A program made the translations under genes and the position numbers. The notes under the pieces are model-generated. The model did no database searches. It was not told the origin of the DNA and saw only the letters and a program-made list of their open reading frames with translations. Positions 18,821 through 25,702 of a stretch of DNA of 64,000 nucleotides are shown here, piece by piece (within the stretch, counting starts at the first letter, position 1; each line of letters starts with the position of its first letter). The DNA comes from Mycobacterium gastri. Its GTDB lineage: Bacteria; Actinomycetota; Actinomycetes; Mycobacteriales; Mycobacteriaceae. The stretch is from NCBI RefSeq assembly GCF_002102175.1, contig NZ_LQOX01000055.1, forward strand, positions 1-64,000. Direction: 5' to 3'.

Positions 18821-19090
18821 TGCCTTTTAGCGCTATCTATGCAATGAATATAAGGTTTGGTTGCTAGCGCAGCGATGTGGTGGCGGGCCATGACGGCCAC
18901 GTGCAATGCATCCCTGGCCGACAGGGCTGGGTAGCGCAACAGGGTGTGCTTCGCGTGCTCGACGTCGGCGCGGCCGATCGGCAACACGTCGTCGGCCGCG
19001 GCCGCCGAGTATGCGTTGATGGCGTCGAGTGTGCGGTCAGGGCGGCCGATCGCGGCGGTTCCCGCTCTACATACGCGGTCAAGGCCGTCA
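18817..19090 (-). pseudogene. Remnant of a PIN-domain (VapC) toxin
   Basis: The frame reads GRPDRTLDAINAYS, DVLPIGRADVEHAKHTLL and YPALSARDALHVAVMARH. These are the C-terminal half of a PIN ribonuclease, with the acidic residue of SARDALHVA. No recognisable N-terminal half (the first catalytic Asp strand) is in frame upstream. The open frame continues leftward only as low-complexity GC-rich sequence, and the end is abnormal (IHCIDSAKRH). A ribbon-helix-helix antitoxin gene lies 330 bp upstream on the same strand, where a toxin gene would normally begin. This is a decayed VapC. The 300 bp between relic and antitoxin hold only a short copy of the repeat seen at the window end. Confidence 0.6.
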
Positions 19091-19092
19091 CT

Positions 19093-19130
19093 GCGCACTC
19101 GATGCGGCGGCATGACAGCCGACTCGGTGA
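19093..19130. repeat. Dispersed repeat element, copy 1
   Basis: GCGCACTCGATGCGGCGGCA followed by TGACAGCCGACTCGGTGA matches 63961-64000 at about 33 of 38 positions, with a 2-base gap. The second copy is the continuation of the 20-bp array at the window end, so this looks like a stray piece of the same mycobacterial repeat family, lying inside the VapC relic region. Confidence 0.6.
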
Positions 19131-19417
19131 GCACGTGAGATATCCCTCGAACGCCTGCCATCACAAAGGGTTTGCGCGAAGATGCGGCATCGGCGTGCCG
19201 AAAACAGAGCAAAGGCCTGTCGCGGGCAGCCAAGGCTGCGCGAGGACATCGTTGCCAGCAGCATTTCTGGTCGCCGTGAATTTCCGAGTGAGGGTGGCGA
19301 TAGATCAGTTGGGGCGCAGTTCGAAGCGGCCGGCGGCGGCCCGGCTCGCTTGCGTGCGGTATGACGTCACCGGCTACCGATCGGGGGTGAGGAGCCAGAC
19401 GTCCCCACGGCGTGGGC

Positions 19418-19648
19418 TCATGGGCGCGGTAACGCCTCAAGGTTTTGCTCAGCCCACGTTTCGGCGAAGGAGACAGCACCGGGGTTCTTAGACATCCACT
19501 GGCCATGGGCTGCGCAGCGTCGCCTCATGTCCTCAACGTCGACCAACGATTCGATCCAGGCGTTCATCGATTGCCGGTCATCCTCGGCATACCGTTTGAC
19601 CAGGTCGTATTGGTCATCAGACAGCCGCAGCGTGATCGTCTTTGCCAT
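19418..19648 (-). CDS. Ribbon-helix-helix antitoxin (VapB/RHH type)
   Basis: Small protein of 76 aa starting MAKTITLRLSDDQYDLVKRY, a typical ribbon-helix-helix DNA-binding N-terminus. It continues into a helical tail (SMNAWIESLVDVEDMRRR) and a C-terminal toxin-binding segment. ATG 19648 was chosen because the RHH strand begins at once; the open frame extends further but without sense. The expected toxin downstream is only a fragment (18817-19090), so this looks like an orphan antitoxin. It may act as a lone repressor or guard against a related toxin elsewhere. Confidence 0.7.
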   Translation of the reverse strand: MAKTITLRLSDDQYDLVKRYAEDDRQSMNAWIESLVDVEDMRRRCAAHGQWMSKNPGAVSFAETWAEQNLEALPRP

Positions 19649-19875
19649 CGATGAATGATAAGCGCGATTTGCTAGCACTACATGGTTGCAGGTGCGCAAC
19701 GGGCGAAGCGCCTCGCCGGATCGTTTGGTTCGCGGATCCGCCAGGGGAAAATAAGAGCTCAGCCGTGGGGGGTAACGGTTCGGGCACGTTCCGGTTATGG
19801 CCCGACACGTCATGCGCTACAGCGGTTCCCGGTACTCGACAATGCCGGACATGACGCAATCGCCGGAGCCCGACA

Positions 19876-21312
19876 TTGGCTCGTGAATTCTCGCGTCAGA
19901 TGTTTCTGCGGGGTGCCGCCGGGGCATTGGCCGCCAGCGCGGTCTTAGGCCCGGTCCGCGCCACCGCCGACCCCACTGCCTCCGGTTTGGACGGTCTGTC
20001 GGCCGCCGTCGGTGGGCGGGTGGTACGCCCGGACGACCCCCAATTCGTAACGGCCAAACAGGTTTTCAACACGAACTACAACGGCTCGACACCGGCGGTG
20101 ATCGTCACTCCGACGTCGGCGGCCGACGTGCAAAAAGCGATGGCATTCGCCGCCGGACACAATCTCAAGGTCGCTGCGCGCAGTGGCGGACACTCCTACA
20201 CCGGGGCGTCCACGGCTGGGGGCGTGATGGTGCTCGACTTGCGCCAGCTGCCCGGGGGAATCAATTACGACGCCGCCACCGGACAGGTCACGGTGACGCC
20301 CGCGACCGGTTTGTACGCCGTGCACGAGGCGCTGGCCGAGGCCGGCCGCGGCATTCCGACGGGTACCTGCCCGACGGTCGGTGCCGCGGGACACGCCCTG
20401 GGCGGCGGCCTGGGCGCCAATTCCCGGCACGCGGGTCTGCTGTGTGACCAATTGACGTCGGCGTCCGTTGTGCTACCCAGCGGCCAGGCGGTCACCGCGT
20501 CTGCGGCCAGCAATCCCGACCTGTTCTGGGCGCTGCGCGGCGGCGGTGGCGGCAACTTCGGGGTGACGACCTCGCTGACCTTTGCCACGTTCCCCACCAA
20601 AGACGTCGACGTGGTGAACCTCAATTTCCCGCCGCAGTCGTTCGCGCAGGTTCTGGTCGGTTGGCAGAACTGGCTGCGTACCGCCGACCGGAACAGCTGG
20701 GCGCTGGCGGACAGCACCACCGACGCGCTCGGTACGCATTGCCGTATCCTCGCGACCTGCCCGGCCGGGTCGGGTGGCGCCGTGGCGAACGCCATCACTT
20801 CAGCCGTTGGCGCCCAACCGACCGGTACCGAGAACCACACATTCAATTACCTGGATTTGGTGCGGTATCTGGCCGTCAACAACCTGAACCCGTCACCGCT
20901 GGGCTATGTCGGCGGATCCGATGTCTTTCCCACCGTCAACACGGCCGTCGCCGCGGGGATCGCCTCGGCGGTCGACGCCTTTCCCCGCGACGCGGGCCGA
21001 ATGTTGGCGATCATGCATGCCCTCGACGGCTCCCTCGCCAGTGTGGCACCGGGGGCTACCCCCTTTCCGTGGCGGCGGCACGGCGCGCTGGTGCAGTGGT
21101 ATGTCGAAAACGCCGGTTCCCTGGCGGCGGTGACCAGCTGGCTCAACACCGCACACCAGGCAGTGCAACGGTATTCGGTTGGCGGCTATGTGAACTATCT
21201 GGAGGCGAACCAGCCGCCGTCGCGGTATTTCGGCCCGAATCTGGCTCGGCTGAGTGCGGTACGGCAGAAGTACGATCCGGGCCGAATCATGTTCTCCGGG
21301 ATGAATTTGTAG
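19876..21312 (+). CDS. Exported FAD-linked oxidase with bicovalent flavin signature
   Basis: Berberine-bridge/6-hydroxynicotine-oxidase-type flavoenzyme of 478 aa. RSGGHSYTGAS supplies the His, and SRHAGLLCDQLTSA the Cys, for bicovalent FAD attachment. The FAD-binding PCMH domain spans about residues 60-230, followed by a substrate domain ending YFGPNLARLSAVRQKYDPG, the BBE motif. The N-terminus SRQMFLRGAAGALAASAVLG resembles a twin-arginine signal with Arg-Gln instead of Arg-Arg. TTG 19876 is the start if that signal is real, with GGAG about 8 nt before it; ATG 19900 is an alternative. Such oxidases act on sugars, alkaloids or polyketides; the substrate is unknown. Confidence 0.82.
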   Translation: MAREFSRQMFLRGAAGALAASAVLGPVRATADPTASGLDGLSAAVGGRVVRPDDPQFVTAKQVFNTNYNGSTPAVIVTPTSAADVQKAMAFAAGHNLKVAARSGGHSYTGASTAGGVMVLDLRQLPGGINYDAATGQVTVTPATGLYAVHEALAEAGRGIPTGTCPTVGAAGHALGGGLGANSRHAGLLCDQLTSASVVLPSGQAVTASAASNPDLFWALRGGGGGNFGVTTSLTFATFPTKDVDVVNLNFPPQSFAQVLVGWQNWLRTADRNSWALADSTTDALGTHCRILATCPAGSGGAVANAITSAVGAQPTGTENHTFNYLDLVRYLAVNNLNPSPLGYVGGSDVFPTVNTAVAAGIASAVDAFPRDAGRMLAIMHALDGSLASVAPGATPFPWRRHGALVQWYVENAGSLAAVTSWLNTAHQAVQRYSVGGYVNYLEANQPPSRYFGPNLARLSAVRQKYDPGRIMFSGMNL

Positions 21313-21473
21313 CTCACGAGTCTGCGTCAGCAGGGGCTTCCGCCTGTCGCATCCGGGCCGAAACAACGCAAACGGCACCGGACAGAGCTGATCTTTAAAT
21401 CCCTTGTGTCACTGCGGTTTCGGTGGTCACAGAAGGGTGATTCTTGTCGGTGGGTCTTTGTAGGATTTCAGGT

Positions 21474-21960
21474 ATGGGTTCGGGCAGTCGTGAGGAGATT
21501 GTTGAGGTCTTCAACGCGCTGGATGCCGACCTGGATCGGTTGTGCGAGTTGTCTTTTGATGTGTTCCACCCCCGAGCGATTGCGCGCCCTGGAGCGTCTG
21601 GAGCGTCTGGAGCGTGTGGCGTGGCGGCTGCGGGCGCCGCAGCATCGATACCCGAGGCCACAACGCCAAACGCCCCGCGAAGCCAAACTCAGTCAGCCGC
21701 AGACGCACGAACCGCAGCGCGGCGTGGTTTACACTCAACCGCTGCGGCGGCAACGCGGTCCTGTACCACAGATTCTGACGCCCGTCATCAAGCGGGAATG
21801 GGCACCGGCAATGCAGGGCATCACCGCCACAGTCACTGCCAGCGGCTCAACCATAAATTTCGGCCCGGGTGAGGTTCGGCCCGGAGAATCTGCCGTCGCC
21901 GGGATTTCGGCAGCGGTGTTGAGTTCTCAGGCCTCTCCCGGGACGAGGCGAGACGCGAAA
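21474..21960 (+). pseudogene. 13E12-family gene remnant
   Basis: The start MGSGSREEIVEVFNALDADL with RLCELSFDV matches the N-terminus of the mycobacterial 13E12 repeat family. Around 21564 the frame breaks: the natural continuation TPERLRALERLERLERVAWR is found one frame over. After that the sequence loses family likeness, and no HNH-nuclease C-terminus is recognisable. A frameshift plus a degraded 3' part marks this as a pseudogene. 13E12 elements are multicopy and tied to mobile DNA in M. tuberculosis. The 160 bp before it (21313-21473) hold nothing that I recognise. Confidence 0.55.
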
Positions 21961-21969
21961 GTACCGGAC

Positions 21970-24276
21970 TTACAGGGTGTTCGTTGATCCAGCAAGTGGT
22001 TTGATGCGTCCGGCGCGCACACCGTTGGCGATGACAACGACCTCGGTGAGTTCGTGCACGAATACGACTGCGGCCAGGCCTAGCGTTCCGAACAACGACA
22101 GCGGCATCAGCACCGTGATGATCGCCAGTGATAGCCCGATGTTTTCCAGCATGATCTGGCGGGAGCGGCGGGCGTGATCTAGCGCTTGGGGTAGGTGGCG
22201 TAGGTCTTGGCCCATCAGGGCGACGTCGGCGGTTTCGATGGCCACGTCGGTTCCCATGGCGCCCATTGCGATTCCCAGGTCGGCGGCGGCTAGAGCTGGA
22301 GTGTCGTTGACGCCGTCGCCCACCATTGCAGTAGGCCGCTGCCCACCTAGCTCTGCGATTAGGCGCGCTTTGTCCTCAGGACGCAGTTCGGCATGGACTG
22401 TCTCAATTCCGGCTTGGGCGGCCAGAGCGGCCGCGGTGACGTGGTTGTCGCCGGTGAGCATCGTCACCTGGTAGTTGGCGGCGCGCAGCTCGGCAATGAC
22501 CTCGGCGGCTTCCGGACGCAGCTCATCGCGCACAGCGATGGCACCGAGCAGCTGCTCGTCACGTTCGACGAGGACCGTTGTGGCTCCGTCTTGCTGCATG
22601 CGCGCCACGTGATCGGTGAGGTCGGCTGGGTCGAGCCAGCCGGGCCGTCCCAATCGAATGCCGTGGCCGTCGAGCCGGCCGGTCAACCCGGCACCGGGGA
22701 TGGTTTGCACGTCGCTGGCGGCTGTGATCGGTGTTTGGGCAGCGGCGAGAATCGCTGCGGCTAGGGGGTGTTCACTGCGGGCCTCCAGCGCGGCCGCCAC
22801 CGCCAGTACCTCTTCGCGGGTGGCGCCGTTGGTGGTGGCGACGTCGATAACCGCGGGCCGGTTGGCCGTCAGCGTTCCGGTCTTGTCCAGGGCGATAACG
22901 CCGATGGTGCTCAGGCTTTCCAGGGCGGCGCCACCCTTGATGAGTACGCCGAACTTGGCGGCTGCGCCGATGGCCGCCACGACCGACACCGGAACTGCGA
23001 TGGCCAGCGCGCAGGGGGAGGCTGCGACCAGCACCACCAGCGCGCGTTCGATCCAGACCGTCGGGTTACCGAAAAAGCTGCCTGCCCCGGCGATCGCCGC
23101 TGCGGCGATCATGACGCTGGGCACCAGAGGTCGCGCTATGCGGTCGGCCAATCGCTGGCTGGCGCCTTTGCGGGCCTGTTCGGCTTCTACAATGTGCACG
23201 ATGCGGGCTAGTGAGTTGTCTTCTGCGGTAGCGGTGACCTCCACTAACAGCACTCCGGAACCGTTGATTGACCCGGCGAACACCTCGTCACCGGGTCCGG
23301 CTTCCACCGGCACTGACTCACCGGTGATCGCTGAGACATCCAATGCGGTGCGTCCGTCGCGAATGATGCCGTCAGTGGCCAGGCGTTCACCCGCCTTGAC
23401 GATCATCTGATCACCGACTTGAAGGTCAGCCGCTGCGATCACGGTTTCGGTATCCTCGCGCAGCACGGTAGCCTCATCCGGTACCAGCGACAGCAGCGCG
23501 CGCAGGCCGCGACGTGTGCGCGACACCGCGAATTCCTCCAGACCTTCACTGATGGAGAACAAAAACGCCAGCATGGCAGCCTCGCCGACTTGGCCAAGTC
23601 CGACGGCGCCGGTTGCAGCGATGGTCATCAACGTGCCGACACCGATGCGGCCTTGCGCCAGTCGACTAACGGCCGACGGTACGAACGTCGATGCCCCCAC
23701 CGCCAGCGCAACAACTTCCAGTCCCAGTGCGACGGGCCCCAACGAAGTGACCCATGCAGCGATCATCGAGCCCGCTAGCAGCGCCCCGGACAATGCGGCA
23801 CGTCGCAGCTTGACGACCTGCCACAGCTGCTCCGGCGCGTCGGTGTCGTCGTGACCGCAGCAGTCATCGCTCACCGTTGGCTGAGGACGACCTCGCTCAC
23901 CAGCACACAGACCCGACCGCACCCGTGTGCTCCAGTCGATGATTCTCTGCGCCACACTGGCCCTGCGGCCATCCGTCGAACGCTGGGCACGCGTGGGCAC
24001 CGACGCTGCGGGGATGTGCTCGGCTTCGGCGATCGCCGACAGGACGGCAGCGGTGTCGCGGCGCCCGCGCGCATACCAAATCACCACCGAGGCCGTGGAC
24101 GGATAAGCCTGCACGGCTTCGACGCCGGCCACCTTGCCGACCTTGCCCTCGACCGCGATGGCCCGCACTCGGTCGAACCGAAACCCATTGGCGTGCACGC
24201 GCATTCGTCTCGAAGTCGCCGATACAACGGTCAGCTTGACGCCGGTATCCGGGTGAGGATCAGTGGTGCGCATCAT
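21970..24276 (-). CDS. ctpG: P1B-type metal-transporting ATPase CtpG
   Basis: Heavy-metal P-type ATPase of 768 aa in the inner membrane. The phosphorylation motif is ALDKTGTLTANRP, the A-domain loop is AITGESVPVEAG, and the hinge is VGDGVNDTPALAAAD. The ion-site motif in the sixth helix is SPC (VAASPCALAIAVPV), and a late helix has FVHELTEVVVIANG. The cytosolic N-terminal region includes SDDCCGHDDTD, a likely metal-binding patch. ATG 24276 (or the next codon, 24273) follows AGGAAGG. By order with cmtR and pacL2 it corresponds to CtpG (Rv1992c), induced by Cd/Pb in M. tuberculosis. The exported metal here is inferred. Confidence 0.9.
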   Translation of the reverse strand: MMRTTDPHPDTGVKLTVVSATSRRMRVHANGFRFDRVRAIAVEGKVGKVAGVEAVQAYPSTASVVIWYARGRRDTAAVLSAIAEAEHIPAASVPTRAQRSTDGRRASVAQRIIDWSTRVRSGLCAGERGRPQPTVSDDCCGHDDTDAPEQLWQVVKLRRAALSGALLAGSMIAAWVTSLGPVALGLEVVALAVGASTFVPSAVSRLAQGRIGVGTLMTIAATGAVGLGQVGEAAMLAFLFSISEGLEEFAVSRTRRGLRALLSLVPDEATVLREDTETVIAAADLQVGDQMIVKAGERLATDGIIRDGRTALDVSAITGESVPVEAGPGDEVFAGSINGSGVLLVEVTATAEDNSLARIVHIVEAEQARKGASQRLADRIARPLVPSVMIAAAAIAGAGSFFGNPTVWIERALVVLVAASPCALAIAVPVSVVAAIGAAAKFGVLIKGGAALESLSTIGVIALDKTGTLTANRPAVIDVATTNGATREEVLAVAAALEARSEHPLAAAILAAAQTPITAASDVQTIPGAGLTGRLDGHGIRLGRPGWLDPADLTDHVARMQQDGATTVLVERDEQLLGAIAVRDELRPEAAEVIAELRAANYQVTMLTGDNHVTAAALAAQAGIETVHAELRPEDKARLIAELGGQRPTAMVGDGVNDTPALAAADLGIAMGAMGTDVAIETADVALMGQDLRHLPQALDHARRSRQIMLENIGLSLAIITVLMPLSLFGTLGLAAVVFVHELTEVVVIANGVRAGRIKPLAGSTNTL

Positions 24277-24367
24277 CAGCCTTCCTGGTGGTAAACGATG
24301 GTGACCTCCGCACCGCGGACAGTGGAGCTCTAGCTTGCCCGCCCGCGTGCATCGACTGTGGATCGCC

Positions 24368-24649
24368 TCAGCAGCAGTCGTCATCGGCTTGGGCGCCCAC
24401 CGGCAAAGGCGCCTCGTCACCGATGCGATCACGCGCCTCGGCGACCACGTCGGCAACCTTGAGCCGGGCGGCCTCGGCCGCCGTCTCCGCACGCCTCGTT
24501 CCCCGCAGGCCCCACTGCGTCGCGGTCACTGCAGCTCGGCGGACGGGAGCGTTGCCCACCGCCTTGCGCACCACCTCGTAGGCGCTCACCCCGACCAGTC
24601 CGGTGAACACCGTCCCGGCCGCCTTAACCAAGAGTTCATGTGCCACCAC
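24368..24649 (-). CDS. pacL2: PacL2-like DUF1490 P1B-ATPase partner
   Basis: Small protein of 93 aa, DUF1490 family, corresponding to Rv1993c. The N-terminus (VKAAGTVFTGLVGVSAYEVV) is a glycine-containing membrane helix. The rest is helical and charged, ending QADDDCC, a probable metal-binding tail. In M. tuberculosis PacL proteins form membrane platforms with their P1B-ATPases and act as metallochaperones; PacL2 pairs with CtpG. It lies 52 bp after cmtR and 91 bp before ctpG on the same strand, so the three form one operon. Confidence 0.88.
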   Translation of the reverse strand: MVAHELLVKAAGTVFTGLVGVSAYEVVRKAVGNAPVRRAAVTATQWGLRGTRRAETAAEAARLKVADVVAEARDRIGDEAPLPVGAQADDDCC

Positions 24650-24701
24650 AGCTAACCCTCCTCGTGTTCTGCTTTCTCATTTGCGATTCACCGAGCCCCG
24701 T

Positions 24702-25061
24702 TCATCGACTAGCCGCCACGTTGTCTGCTTCCCCGAAGGTTGGTTGCTCACCGACACAGGGTTGGCCGGCGTCCACCGCAAGGACGACCTGGACCAACTC
24801 GCCTAGGGCACGCGCGAGGTGACGATCGGCCAGGGCATACCGCACCTGACGACCCTCATAGGTGGCCATGACCAGGCCACAGCCCCGCAAGCACGACAGA
24901 TGATTGGACACGTTGGATCGCGTCAATCCCAGGTGCGACGCCAACTGGCCCGGATAGCAGATGCCATCCAGCAGCGCGACGAGGATTCGGCACCGCGTCG
25001 GATCGGCCAGCGCCCGGCCCAGTCGAGCCAACGCCGACTCCCGCACCTCACACGTCAGCAT
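24702..25061 (-). CDS. cmtR: Cd/Pb-sensing ArsR/SmtB repressor CmtR
   Basis: ArsR/SmtB-family winged-helix repressor of 119 aa. From ATG 25061 (MLTCEVRES) the numbering places cysteines at 57 and 61 (NHLSCLRGCG) and at 102 (QPCVG). These are the three Cd/Pb ligands known for M. tuberculosis CmtR (Rv1994c); Cys4 is also present. The recognition helix is HLGLTRSNVSNHLS. The longer open frame upstream is non-coding in character. It heads the cmtR-pacL2-ctpG operon and should repress it until Cd2+ or Pb2+ binds. Confidence 0.95.
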   Translation of the reverse strand: MLTCEVRESALARLGRALADPTRCRILVALLDGICYPGQLASHLGLTRSNVSNHLSCLRGCGLVMATYEGRQVRYALADRHLARALGELVQVVLAVDAGQPCVGEQPTFGEADNVAASR

Positions 25062-25084
25062 AAGCTGAACAGTAGTGGGAGCAC

Positions 25085-25097
25085 TGATATAACAGCA
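25085..25097 (-). promoter_or_regulatory. cmtR promoter with candidate CmtR operator
   Basis: The AT-rich TGATATAACAGCA (plus strand) contains TATATC as a -10 box on the minus strand, about 25 nt before the cmtR ATG. It is the only AT-rich patch in the upstream region. A repressor bound here would block the promoter. The operator assignment is by position, not by a verified consensus. Confidence 0.35.
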
Positions 25098-25702
25098 AGA
25101 GCTGAAATGTTCGATCCCCGCTGGCATTAATTTAGTCGTCCGACACGGGGGACGTTGAACCTCCCCTGGTTTCCCGGAGACTTTTCTATCTGCGGTTGGC
25201 GCCCTCGGGTTGGGGGAATTACCTGACGGCCACCCTGGGGAATTACGTGACGGACGACAACGTGGGGTCGGCGGCGATGAGTGCGATGCACGGTGCGCAC
25301 CGAATCCCTGGGCATGGCTCGTGGACGTGCATCCGGTGGATCGACGGAAGGCGCTGCGCGACTGATCAATAGGCCGGTTCCCAATTGCGATAGCGCCGGC
25401 GCTAGCGCAATTCGGAACCGCCTTATGGCCAGCCCACCGGTACTGACGTGACTCATGTGATTACTGATGCCGTTGATTACTGATGCCGTCGAGCACACAT
25501 CCAGACCAACTACCCGGCCAACCGGCAGGTCAGTGCCCGCGCCGCGGATGCACGCCCGCCGGCGCGCTCTGGAGGTGGCGCCTAGTGCGCAAATCCGCAC
25601 CAGTTGCGAACCGAACCCGGCCGCGTCAGAGCGTTACAGCGAAGGGGAACGCGCACAGTAATAAAAGTCAGGTCATATCGACGGCGGACAACGAGCAGGG
25701 CA
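25098..25702. other. Intergenic region with repeats and palindrome, no gene seen
   Basis: About 600 bp between cmtR and mmpL without a credible coding frame. It contains two copies of GGGGAATTACSTGACGG, 24 bp apart (25213 and 25237), which look like the end of an insertion element. It also holds a 46-bp palindrome (25375-25420) and a tandem 16-bp repeat TGATTACTGATGCCGT (25458 and 25474). This has the texture of decayed mobile DNA. The open frames across it show no protein-like composition. Confidence 0.5.
25375..25420. repeat. 46-bp near-perfect palindrome
   Basis: Two 23-bp arms meet with no loop at CGCC/GGCG, and 21 of 23 positions are complementary. The arms begin CGGTTCC and contain AATTGCG and TAGCGC. 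It is too symmetrical and loop-free for an ordinary terminator and has no T-tract. It could be a protein-binding palindrome, a recombination site, or the end of a lost element. Confidence 0.7.

Noticed and set aside
25127..25600. Leftward frame of 157 codons upstream of cmtR
   Set aside because: It runs through the palindrome and direct repeats, and its composition is typical of a high-GC chance frame.
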